Position numbers and translations under genes: made by a program. The notes below the pieces were generated by a model. That model was given only the letters and a program-made list of their open reading frames with translations. It was not told where the DNA came from and made no database searches. Positions 43,628 through 52,101 of a DNA stretch of 64,000 bases are shown piece by piece; position 1 is the first letter of the stretch, and every line of letters starts with the position of its first letter. Origin of the DNA: Pseudomonas chlororaphis (GTDB taxonomy: Bacteria; Pseudomonadota; Gammaproteobacteria; Pseudomonadales; Pseudomonadaceae); the NCBI RefSeq assembly GCF_003731765.1, contig NZ_MOAL01000002.1:62001-126000 (forward strand), written 5' to 3'.

Positions 43628-44791
43628 GTGATCGACGGGCAACCGCTTGCCTGCTTTCAGCCATTTATCGATACCGCCACCGGCCGTATCGCCGGCGTCG
43701 AAGCACTGGGACGCCTGCTCCAGGCCGATGGCCGAATGCAGTCGGTGGGGCCCTTGTTCGCCGAACCGAAGACCGCTTCCAGCGCCTTGCGCCGCCTTGA
43801 CCGGCAGATCCGCGACAACGCCCTGAGCCGCCTGCATGAAGCGCCGCCCGACTGGTTCCTGAGCCTGAACATTTCCCCGCGCTGGATCAGCCGCCTGCGC
43901 GCCGGCCAGGCCCTGCCGAGCCTCAAGCAACTGCAACAACACGGGGTCGACCCGCGACGCATTGTCTTCGAGATCACTGAACTGGGCGGCAACAGCCAGC
44001 GCCTGGCCGAGGTGGTGGACCGCTATCGCCAGGCAGGAGCCCGCATTGCCATCGACGATTTTGGCGCCGGCTACTCGCAACTCGACCGGGTCTTGGCGCT
44101 GCAGCCGGACATCCTCAAGCTCGACATGCGCCTGTTCCAGGCCGCTGCCCGTGGCGGCCCGAGCAGCGACGTGGTCAAAGCCCTGGCACAGATGGCCGAG
44201 AAAACCGGCTGCTGGATCATTGCCGAAGGGGTGGAAACCGAAGCCGAGCTGAATTTCGCCCTCGAATGCGGCTCGCGCTACGTGCAGGGTTTTCTGTTCG
44301 CCCGGGCCGAAATCGACTTCTTTGCCACCGATGCCTTTGTCCAACCCTTTGCCCGACTGCGTGAGCGCTACGTGCAACAAAAGCTCATGGAACGCACTCG
44401 CCTGATGGACATGCGCCGGCAACTGGCGGAACTGATGGCCCTGCTGCAAGCCTGGGCCCAAGCTCAGGCGCCGATCAGCCAACTGCCGCAACTGGATGCC
44501 TTCCCCTGGCTGCTGCGCTTCTACCAATGCGACCGGCATGGCACCCAATTGACCCCCAACCTGGAATGGCGCAATCAGGGCTGGGTGGCGGACAACAGCT
44601 ACGTCGGCCATAACTGGTCGTGGCGCCCGTACTTCTATCACCTGCTGGCCGAAGGCTGGGACGAGCGCCGCCTGACCCTGTCCAACACCTACCGTGACGC
44701 CACCAGCAACCAGTATTGCCTGACCGCCGGGCAGTTTTTCGACAACGGCCAGCGCCTGCTGCTGATCGATATCGACGCGGCCGGCCTGTAA
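43628..44791 (+). CDS. EAL-domain cyclic-di-GMP phosphodiesterase with a C-terminal extra domain
   Basis: 387 residues, GTG start behind AAGGAGG. The EAL domain fills residues of about 5-245: EAL at 25-27 (GVEALGRL), LNISPRW, EITELGG, DDFGAGYS from residue 143, and EGVETEAE. The metal and catalytic positions look intact, so c-di-GMP hydrolysis is likely. No GGDEF domain. A helical linker leads to a C-terminal domain of about 110 residues (FYQCDRHGTQLTPNLEW, then WSWRPYFYHLLAEGW) that resembles a PDC/Cache-type sensor but has no membrane segments, so it would sense inside the cell. Confidence 0.85.
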   Translation: MIDGQPLACFQPFIDTATGRIAGVEALGRLLQADGRMQSVGPLFAEPKTASSALRRLDRQIRDNALSRLHEAPPDWFLSLNISPRWISRLRAGQALPSLKQLQQHGVDPRRIVFEITELGGNSQRLAEVVDRYRQAGARIAIDDFGAGYSQLDRVLALQPDILKLDMRLFQAAARGGPSSDVVKALAQMAEKTGCWIIAEGVETEAELNFALECGSRYVQGFLFARAEIDFFATDAFVQPFARLRERYVQQKLMERTRLMDMRRQLAELMALLQAWAQAQAPISQLPQLDAFPWLLRFYQCDRHGTQLTPNLEWRNQGWVADNSYVGHNWSWRPYFYHLLAEGWDERRLTLSNTYRDATSNQYCLTAGQFFDNGQRLLLIDIDAAGL

Positions 44792-44803
44792 TCCCGATCG
44801 GTT

Positions 44804-44943
44804 GCAAGCCGGCTTGCCGGCGAACGCAGCGACCTGATGAATGTGCGACCAACGGGCCCTTTCGCCGGCGCACCGGCCCCTACAGGGGGGGCGCAGGCCA
44901 TGCCATTTCCGTGTAGGAGCTGGCTCGCCAGCGAAAGCGACGG
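44804..44943. repeat. Cluster of three REP-type palindromes
   Basis: Three copies of the short palindromic unit typical of fluorescent pseudomonads lie in 140 bases. The first, around 44804-44824, contains the palindrome GCAAGCCGGCTTGC. The second is inverted at about 44862-44884 and reads TGTAGGGGCCGGTGCGCCGG on the minus strand. The third is at 44911-44943, with GTGTAGGAGC followed by the stem GCTGGC-TC-GCCAGC. They sit between the EAL gene stop and the dNTPase start. Confidence 0.8.
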
Positions 44944-45039
44944 CCAGATGGGTACACAAGTACAGGCTATGCGCCTCTTGCGGCGAAGCCCGGGAACCCG
45001 GAAGCTCTGCCCTTCAGTCTTTTTCGGAGAGACCCCGCC

Positions 45040-46371
45040 TTGGATTGGCAAACCCTGCTCAACCGCGAACGCCTTGGAAAGCCTGTGCACAGCCCTGAAG
45101 AGCTGGGCCGCAGCCCTTTCCACAAGGACCACGACCGCATCATCTTCTCCGGCGCCTTTCGCCGCCTGGGGCGCAAGACCCAGGTGCACCCGGTTTCCAG
45201 CAACGACCATATCCACACCCGCCTGACCCATTCCCTGGAGGTCAGTTGTGTCGGTCGTTCCCTGGGCATGCGCGTCGGCGAAACCCTGCGCAGCGCCCTG
45301 CCAAGCTGGTGCGACCCCAGCGACTTGGGGATGGTGGTGCAGTCAGCCTGCCTGGCCCACGACATCGGCAACCCGCCCTTTGGCCACTCCGGCGAGGACG
45401 CCATCCGCCACTGGTTCCAGCAGGCTGCCGGACGGGGCTGGTTGGACGCGATGAGCGAAGCCGAGCGCAATGACTTCCTCAATTTTGAAGGCAACGCCCA
45501 GGGCTTTCGGGTCCTGACCCAGCTCGAATACCACCAGTTCGACGGCGGCACGCGGCTGACCTACGCCACCCTCGGCACTTACTTGAAATACCCCTGGACC
45601 GCGCGCCACGCCGACTCCCTGGGCTACAAAAAGCACAAGTTCGGTTGCTACCAGAGCGAATTGCCGCTGCTGGAACAGATCGCCCACAAGCTCGGCCTGC
45701 CGCAGCTTGAGGAGCAACGCTGGGCCCGCCACCCGCTGGTGTACCTGATGGAGGCGGCGGACGATATCTGCTATGGCCTGATCGACCTCGAAGACGGCCT
45801 GGAGATGGACCTGCTGGAGTACGCCGAAGTCGAGTCGCTGCTGCTGGGCCTGGTGGGCGATGACTTGCCGGAAACCTACCGCCAACTGGGCCCGGGGGAT
45901 TCGCGGCGGCGCAAACTGGCAATCCTGCGGGGCAAGGCCATCGAGCATCTGACCAACGCGGCAGCCCGGGCCTTTGTCGAGCAACAGGATGCCCTGCTGG
46001 CGGGCACCCTGTCCGGCGACCTGGTGGAGCACATGCACGGTCCCGCCAAACGCTGCGTGCTCAACGCCAAGGACCTGGCCCGCAAGAAAATCTTCCAGGA
46101 CAAGCGCAAAACCCTGCACGAGATCGGCGCTTACACCACCCTGGAGATCCTGCTTAATTCGTTCTGCGGCGCCGCACTGGAGCAGCATGGCGGTCGCACC
46201 CCGTCGTTCAAAAATCGACGGATTCTCGACCTGCTGGGCAACAACGCACCCAACCCCGGTTGGCCGTTGCACACCTCGTTCCTGCGGGTGATCGACTTCA
46301 TTGCCGGGATGACCGACAGCTACGCCAGCGAAATGGCCCGGGAAATGACCGGCCGCTCAAGTCCCCAATAA
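45040..46371 (+). CDS. dNTP triphosphohydrolase (Dgt family, HD domain)
   Basis: Cleaves deoxynucleoside triphosphates to nucleoside plus triphosphate. 443 residues from a TTG at 45040 with GGAGAGA upstream; no ATG fits. The N-terminal signature [17 protein letters not shown] is followed by the HD metal site: histidine in RLTHSLEVS, then [15 protein letters not shown]. Further on [15 protein letters not shown] supplies the last aspartate. This is the long dGTPase-like subtype. Its regulation and preferred dNTP are not visible. Confidence 0.9.
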   Translation: MDWQTLLNRERLGKPVHSPEELGRSPFHKDHDRIIFSGAFRRLGRKTQVHPVSSNDHIHTRLTHSLEVSCVGRSLGMRVGETLRSALPSWCDPSDLGMVVQSACLAHDIGNPPFGHSGEDAIRHWFQQAAGRGWLDAMSEAERNDFLNFEGNAQGFRVLTQLEYHQFDGGTRLTYATLGTYLKYPWTARHADSLGYKKHKFGCYQSELPLLEQIAHKLGLPQLEEQRWARHPLVYLMEAADDICYGLIDLEDGLEMDLLEYAEVESLLLGLVGDDLPETYRQLGPGDSRRRKLAILRGKAIEHLTNAAARAFVEQQDALLAGTLSGDLVEHMHGPAKRCVLNAKDLARKKIFQDKRKTLHEIGAYTTLEILLNSFCGAALEQHGGRTPSFKNRRILDLLGNNAPNPGWPLHTSFLRVIDFIAGMTDSYASEMAREMTGRSSPQ

Positions 46372-46384
46372 CCCGCCCTTGCGA

Positions 46385-46408
46385 CGCCGCCCCAAGCCTG
46401 GGGCGGCG
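46385..46408 (+). terminator. GC hairpin after the dNTPase gene
   Basis: Ten-base perfect stem (CGCCGCCCCA with TGGGGCGGCG, loop AGCC) 14 bases after the stop codon. Only scattered Ts follow, so termination may be partial. Confidence 0.6.
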
Positions 46409-46665
46409 CACCTCATGCTTCTTCCCCCCTCGAACAGCATTCAAGAAAAAATTCGGCAACCCACGCCTCTTAATACTCGATAAACCTGGTTGTTTATTCA
46501 CATTTAAATACATGTAGCGCCTTCTATTCCCGAAGCACTGTAATCCCTTCCCTTATTAGCTGTAGGACCCGTCTTAGATTGCACTAATACGGCGTGGGAC
46601 ACGTATATCCACCCTAATGACTGGGCTACTGTTCAGGCCTTATTTCAACTATTGCGAGTTTGGGT
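46409..46665. other. AT-rich intergenic region before the orphan regulator gene
   Basis: About 260 bases, distinctly lower in GC than the flanks. No gene seen. It must hold the promoter of the regulator gene at 46666; no operator-like symmetry stood out. Confidence 0.5.
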
Positions 46666-47292
46666 ATGCGTTCGGTTTTTATCATTGATGACCATCCTTT
46701 CGTTCGTCTTTCCATCCGTATTTTGCTGGAGCACGAGGGTTATAAAATCGTCGGCGAAACCGATAACGGGATCGATGCCCTGCAGATCGTTCGCGAATGC
46801 CTACCGGACCTGATCATCCTCGACATCGGCATCCCCAAGGTCGATGGGCTGGAACTGCTGGACCGCCTCAATAGCCTGAGCCCGGCGCCCAGGACCCTGG
46901 TACTGACGGCAAAATCGGCCGCCTTGTTCGCCGGGCGCTGCATGCAGGCCGGCGCCAGCGGGTATGTCAGCAAGGAACAGGACCTGGGTGAATTGGTCGG
47001 CGCCATCAAGGCCGTAAGCTCCGGTTACAACTACTTCCCCAGCCAGGCCCTCAGCCCCCTGCGCTCGGAAGACGGCTCCAACCTGGAGTTATTGTTATTC
47101 AGGAGCCTGAATAATCGGGAACTCATTGCCCTGCAACTTTTCGCACAAGGCTGCAGCAATAAATACATTGCCAGCAGCCTGTTTCTCAGCAATAAGACCG
47201 TCAGCACTTACAAGAAGAAAATCATGCAGAAACTCAACATTTCAACCATGAGCGAAATGATTGATATGGCAAAACGTAATGCACTGGTGTGA
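46666..47292 (+). CDS. Orphan NarL/BvgA-like response regulator
   Basis: 208 residues from the ATG at 46666; a TTG two codons upstream is the alternative. Receiver domain (FIIDDHPFVRLSIRILL; phospho-acceptor Asp in LIILDIGIPKVDG) and a LuxR-type helix-turn-helix from about residue 140 (LNNRELIALQLFAQGCSNKYIASSL). No kinase gene is adjacent. An HD-GYP gene follows in the same direction after 330 bases. Its DNA has somewhat lower GC and more Asn/Lys codons at the 3' end than its neighbours. Confidence 0.85.
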   Translation: MRSVFIIDDHPFVRLSIRILLEHEGYKIVGETDNGIDALQIVRECLPDLIILDIGIPKVDGLELLDRLNSLSPAPRTLVLTAKSAALFAGRCMQAGASGYVSKEQDLGELVGAIKAVSSGYNYFPSQALSPLRSEDGSNLELLLFRSLNNRELIALQLFAQGCSNKYIASSLFLSNKTVSTYKKKIMQKLNISTMSEMIDMAKRNALV

Positions 47293-47624
47293 AACAGAGC
47301 GTCAATAAAGCGTTGCCGCATGAACCACACGGAAACCTCTGATCACGGTTCTGTAGCGCCCTTTGAACACAGGCTGAAAACACCGCCTTGGTCGCCCCGA
47401 CAACACTTGGTCGGCCCCTAAAAACAACGACCCGAGCATCTGCCCCTTGCCAGGAAACTATCAAAAAGCCACTATTTCGAGGTTTTCTCCAAGGCCCGCG
47501 TTCGCCAGGCCCTAGAGGCCTGCTGTCGTCAAGCTCGCCCCGCCGGTGTGCGAGGGTGCAGTGCTCCCGCTGTAACTACGCTAGACCGTTGAGCCACGCA
47601 TCATGCCCCTTGGAGAGCGCTGGA
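47293..47624. other. Intergenic region before the HD-GYP gene
   Basis: 332 bases. The HD-GYP reading frame is open through most of it, but composition is not protein-like and the ribosome site is at 47612. No promoter, hairpin or small gene could be supported. Confidence 0.5.
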
Positions 47625-50573
47625 ATGCAAAGCACGCCACAGCCTGAAAAACGCCGCTTGCCTCTCCATGTTCACATCAGTGCGATGTTCACCTTCCTCC
47701 TGCTGCTGACCGGCGTAGTACTGGGCATCTTCAACTACCAGCAAACCACGCGGATCATCCTCTCCAGCAGCGAAAAGCTCTTCCAGCGCATCGAGCAGGA
47801 CGTACAGAACGACCTGAAGTCCACCTATGAACCTATCCGCCACCTGCTCGACCTGCTGGCCCTGGCCCCGGCGAGCCAGGCACCCAGCCTGGAACAACGC
47901 CTAGGCCTGCTGCCGCTCTTCAGCCAGTCGCTGACCGACAATACGCGCCTGGCATCGCTGTACCTGGGGTACGCCAATGGCGACTTCTTCATGGTCCGGC
48001 CCTTGCGCAATGCCGCCCTCAGGGAAAAACGCCGGGCGCCCGACGATGCCGCCTACGAAGTCTGGAGCATCGAGCGCAATGCCAGCAGCGGGCGGGTCCA
48101 GTCCCAGTCGCTGTTCTATAGCCGGCAACTGACGCTGATCAGCCGCCTGGAACACCCCGACGAACGCTACGACCCGCGTAATCGTGACTGGTTTGTCCAT
48201 GCCCGCAGCGACGACACGCAAATCACCACCAAACCCTATGTGTTCTTTTCCACCCACAACGTCGGCACCACCCTGGCCCGACGTAGCGGCACGATGGCGG
48301 TGATCGGGGCCGACCTGACCCTGGAGCAACTTTCCGAAACCCTGACCAAGCACAAGGTCACACCCGCCACCGAAATCGCCCTGGTGGATGCAGAAGGCAA
48401 CGCCGTGGCCTACCCCGACAGCAGCAAGCTGATCGTCGAGGAACAGAGCGCGCGCCTGGCCAAGGCCAGCAGCCTGAACCCGGCCCTGGACGCCCTGCTT
48501 AAAGGCCAGGCCACCGACGGCCATTTGCAGACCCGGCAGCGTACCTGGATCGTTGCCAGCAGCCATGTCGACGAAGGCGGCCCCGGCGGCTTGCAGTTGG
48601 CGCTGCTGGTGCCTGAGGACGAGTTGCTGGTGGATGCGTATCGCTTGCGCTGGCAAGGCGCCCTGATCACCTTGACCACCCTGTTGCTGTGCCTGCCCTT
48701 GGGCTGGCTGATCTCGCGCATTCTGGTACGGCCGCTGCGCAACCTGGTGCAGGAAGCCGACGCGATTCGCAGCTTCGACTTCAACTACCCGGCCGGCCGC
48801 CGTTCACCGGTGCTGGAGGTGGATCAGTTGAGTGTGTCCATGGGCCGGATGAAAGAGACGCTGGCGAGCTTTTTCGAAATCACCGCCAGCCTTTCGGCCG
48901 AAACCCGCTTTGACCCGCTGTTGCAGCGGGTGCTCTCCGAAACCGTGAAAATCGCCCAGGCCGAAGCCGGGCTGATTTACCTCCGCGAGAACAACGGACA
49001 GCACCTGGAACCCCACGGGCTGATCATCGATGGCCAGCACCAGGCGCTGGCCAGCTTCGATATTCGTACCCAGGACCCGGACGCCGCCCAGGCGCCGGCC
49101 TGGCTGCAACGACTGGGCAGCCACGACAACGTGGTAGCCACCCTGGGGTTCGACCAGGCGCAGGACCTGCAAAGCATCCTGCTGGCCCTGAGCTGCCCGA
49201 GGGCGCACCTGGTGGGTATCCGTTTGCGCAACCGGCACAACGAAACCGTCGGTGTGCTGGTGCTGTTGCTGGTCGACAGTGGCGATGAGTCGGACCTGGA
49301 AAAGCTCCGCCCGGACCGCATCGCCTTTATCCAGGCGATCTCCGGCGCCGCGGCGCTGAGCATCGAAAGCCAGCGCCTGCAAAACAAGCAGAAGCAACTG
49401 CTGGACGCCTTTATCCAATTGCTGGCAGGCGCCATCGATGCCAAGAGCCCTTACACCGGTGGCCATTGCCAGCGGGTGCCGGCCCTGACTCTGATGCTGG
49501 CCCAGGCCGCCGCCGACAGTCAGGACCCGGCCTTCCGCGCTTACCAGCCCAGCGACGATGAATGGGAAGCCCTGCACATCGCGGCCTGGCTGCACGATTG
49601 CGGCAAGGTCACCACCCCCGAGTACGTGGTGGATAAAGCCACCAAGCTGGAAACCCTGAACGATCGCATCCACGAAATCCGTACCCGCTTCGAAGTGCTC
49701 AAGCGCGATGCCTGGATCGATTATTGGCAGGCTCGCGCCGAAGGCCAGGAAGAAACCGTCCAGGCCACCAAGCGCGATGCCCGCCTGCAGCAACTGGATG
49801 AGGACTTTGCCTTTGTCGCCCGCTGCAACCTGGGCGGTGAAGCCATGGCCGCGGCCGATCTGCAACGCCTGGGCAGCATCGCCGAGTACACCTGGAGCCG
49901 CACCCTGGACGACCGTCTCGGCGTAGCCTGGGAAGAAAACCGCCGCCAGGAGCGCTCACCGGCCCCCGAACTGCCCGTGACCGAACGGCTGCTGGCCGAC
50001 AAACCTGAACACCTGTTCGAGCGCAACCCGGCGGAACTGTTGAGCGCGGACAACCCCTGGGGCTTCAAGCTCGACGCGCCACCGTACAAGTACAACCGCG
50101 GCGAGCTGTACAACCTGAGCATCAGCCGTGGCACCCTCACCACCGAGGAGCGCTATGTGATCAACCACCACATCGTGCAGACCATCATGATGCTCAATCG
50201 CCTGCCGTTCCCCAGTCATCTGGCCAACGTCGCCGAGATTGCCGGCGGCCACCACGAAAAAATGGACGGCAGCGGCTACCCCAAACAATTGAAACGCGAC
50301 CAGATGAGCCTGCCCGCACGGATGATGGCGATTGCCGACATCTTCGAAGCCCTGACGGCGGCGGACCGCCCCTACAAAAAGGGCAAGACCTTGAGCGAGG
50401 CCCTGATGATCATGGCGATGATGTGCCGCGATGCGCACATCGACCCCGAGCTGTTCGAGCTATTCATCCGCCAGCGGATCTACCAGCAGTACGCCGAACG
50501 CTTCCTGGCCCCACAGCAAATCGACACCGTGGACATCGAAGGCCTGCTGGCCAAGGCCGGCCTGCAGGCGTGA
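47625..50573 (+). CDS. Cache-HAMP-GAF-HD-GYP membrane phosphodiesterase
   Basis: 982 residues from the ATG at 47625, seven bases after GGAGAG. Order: membrane helix near residues 17-37, periplasmic double Cache sensor (about 40-340; DPRNRDWFVHA is a dCache signature), second membrane helix near 345-370, HAMP, a GAF domain (about 430-600), then HD-GYP. His657-Asp658 lie in WLHDCGK, His876-His877-Glu878 in GGHHEKMDGSGYP. The metal residues are intact, so c-di-GMP hydrolysis is plausible. About 220 residues separate the two motifs instead of the usual 60-65, so an insertion of roughly 150 residues interrupts the core. Confidence 0.85.
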   Translation: MQSTPQPEKRRLPLHVHISAMFTFLLLLTGVVLGIFNYQQTTRIILSSSEKLFQRIEQDVQNDLKSTYEPIRHLLDLLALAPASQAPSLEQRLGLLPLFSQSLTDNTRLASLYLGYANGDFFMVRPLRNAALREKRRAPDDAAYEVWSIERNASSGRVQSQSLFYSRQLTLISRLEHPDERYDPRNRDWFVHARSDDTQITTKPYVFFSTHNVGTTLARRSGTMAVIGADLTLEQLSETLTKHKVTPATEIALVDAEGNAVAYPDSSKLIVEEQSARLAKASSLNPALDALLKGQATDGHLQTRQRTWIVASSHVDEGGPGGLQLALLVPEDELLVDAYRLRWQGALITLTTLLLCLPLGWLISRILVRPLRNLVQEADAIRSFDFNYPAGRRSPVLEVDQLSVSMGRMKETLASFFEITASLSAETRFDPLLQRVLSETVKIAQAEAGLIYLRENNGQHLEPHGLIIDGQHQALASFDIRTQDPDAAQAPAWLQRLGSHDNVVATLGFDQAQDLQSILLALSCPRAHLVGIRLRNRHNETVGVLVLLLVDSGDESDLEKLRPDRIAFIQAISGAAALSIESQRLQNKQKQLLDAFIQLLAGAIDAKSPYTGGHCQRVPALTLMLAQAAADSQDPAFRAYQPSDDEWEALHIAAWLHDCGKVTTPEYVVDKATKLETLNDRIHEIRTRFEVLKRDAWIDYWQARAEGQEETVQATKRDARLQQLDEDFAFVARCNLGGEAMAAADLQRLGSIAEYTWSRTLDDRLGVAWEENRRQERSPAPELPVTERLLADKPEHLFERNPAELLSADNPWGFKLDAPPYKYNRGELYNLSISRGTLTTEERYVINHHIVQTIMMLNRLPFPSHLANVAEIAGGHHEKMDGSGYPKQLKRDQMSLPARMMAIADIFEALTAADRPYKKGKTLSEALMIMAMMCRDAHIDPELFELFIRQRIYQQYAERFLAPQQIDTVDIEGLLAKAGLQA

Positions 50574-50580
50574 AGGCCGA

Positions 50581-51063
50581 TCAGCAGTCGGTCAGCGCCA
50601 GGAAAATCGCTGCCAGGCGCTCGATGCCGGCCTGGTCTTTCAGGCTGAAGCGGGCCAGCTTAGGGCTGTCCAGGTCGAGCACGCCGATCAGCCGGTCGTC
50701 CTTGATCAGCGGCACCACCAGCTCGCTGTTGGACGCGCTGTCACAGGCGATATGCCCGGCGAATGCATGCACATCCTCCACACGCTGGGTTTGCCGCGTG
50801 GCTGCCGCCGCACCGCAAACACCGCGACCAAAGGCAATGCGCACGCAGGCCACCTGGCCCTGGAACGGCCCCAGCAGCAACTCTTCATCCCGATTGAGGT
50901 AGAAACCCGCCCAGTTCAGGTCGTCCAGTTGGTTGAACAAAAAAGCCGAGAATTGCGCGGCGTTGGCGATGAAGTCCCGCTCATCGGCCAGCAGTGATTC
51001 CAGCTGTGCACACAGCAGCCCATAACCTTCCAGGCCCTTGCCAGCGTTTTGCAGATCGATCAT
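50581..51063 (-). CDS. msrC: Free methionine-(R)-sulfoxide reductase (GAF type)
   Basis: 160 residues from the ATG at 51063. A GAF fold with three cysteines: Cys73 (VACVRI), Cys83 (GVCGAAAA) and Cys107 (HIACDSASNSE). Their spacing of 10 and 24 equals that of the E. coli enzyme (C84, C94, C118). It reduces free Met-R-sulfoxide using thioredoxin. The start overlaps the stop of the AAA ATPase gene (ATGA), so the two are cotranslated. Confidence 0.9.
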   Translation of the reverse strand: MIDLQNAGKGLEGYGLLCAQLESLLADERDFIANAAQFSAFLFNQLDDLNWAGFYLNRDEELLLGPFQGQVACVRIAFGRGVCGAAAATRQTQRVEDVHAFAGHIACDSASNSELVVPLIKDDRLIGVLDLDSPKLARFSLKDQAGIERLAAIFLALTDC

Positions 51064-51950
51064 GCCTTTTGCTCCAACAGCTTCAGTCCCACCCAATAGC
51101 GGGCAAATTGATAGGCACAACGGCCATTACGGTTACCGCGCCCGGTGGCCCAGCGCACCGCCAGGATGTCCAGCGCCTCGTCGCGCTGCCACTCAAGCCC
51201 GGCCTTGCCGGCCAGTTCGCCGATCCAGTGCTCGACCACATTGAGGAAATGCTCTTGGGTGAATGGATAGAACGACAACCACAGGCCGAAACGGTCCGAC
51301 AGGGCAATCTTGTCTTCCACGGCTTCGCTGGGGTGCAGTTCGCCGTCGACGCGTTTCCAGTTTTCGTTGTCGCTCTCTTTTTCCGGCACCAGGTGCCGAC
51401 GGTTGGAGGTGGCGTACAGCAGCACATTGTCCGGTGCCTGTTCCAGGGAACCGTCGAGGACACTCTTGAGCACCCGGTAATCCCCTTCACCGGCCTCAAA
51501 GGACAAGTCATCGCAGAACAGCACAAAACGCTGGGGCAGCTTCTGCAACTGCTCCACCACCCGCGGCAAGTCCGCCAGGTGATCGCGCTCGATCTCGATC
51601 AAGCGCAACCCGCCCTTGGCGTGTTCGGCCAGCAGCGCACGCACCAGGGAAGATTTTCCGGTGCCCCGGGAGCCCCAGAGCAGCGCATGGTTGGCCGGCA
51701 TGCCATCGAGGAACTGGCGGGTGTTGCGGGCCAGTTGCTCGCGCTGGGTGTCGACCCCGATCAGGTCCGACAGGCGCATGTCGAGGCTGACTTCGAGGGG
51801 CAGGAGAAAACCACTGCGGCCTTCACGTTGCCAGCGGGCCGCCAGGCATTGAGTCCAGTCGATGGTTTGTCGTGGTGCGGGTAACAGGGGTTCGATACGG
51901 GCCAATACGGCATCGGCACGCTCAAGAAATGCATTCAATCGAGAATCCAC
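51060..51950 (-). CDS. AAA-type ATPase of the DUF815 family
   Basis: 296 residues, GTG start at 51950 with GAGGAA upstream. Walker A is GSRGTGKS at residues 93-100, Walker B FVLFCDDLSFE near 145, and an SNRR sensor segment follows (LLYATSNRRHLVPE). Family function is not established. It is coupled to msrC, which may hint at a link with oxidative protein damage, but such overlaps are common. Confidence 0.85.
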   Translation of the reverse strand: MDSRLNAFLERADAVLARIEPLLPAPRQTIDWTQCLAARWQREGRSGFLLPLEVSLDMRLSDLIGVDTQREQLARNTRQFLDGMPANHALLWGSRGTGKSSLVRALLAEHAKGGLRLIEIERDHLADLPRVVEQLQKLPQRFVLFCDDLSFEAGEGDYRVLKSVLDGSLEQAPDNVLLYATSNRRHLVPEKESDNENWKRVDGELHPSEAVEDKIALSDRFGLWLSFYPFTQEHFLNVVEHWIGELAGKAGLEWQRDEALDILAVRWATGRGNRNGRCAYQFARYWVGLKLLEQKA

Positions 51951-52101
51951 GACTTTTCCTCAGGCACGTTCACAGTTAATGATGCAGCACACCGAGCAAA
52001 GGCCAACCTGAACGGCGGAACATTACGCGACAGTTCCAACGCCAGACCCCGCTGGCAAACACTGATGATCAGCTATGCTTGCGCAGCGAAAGGAAAGGGA
52101 C

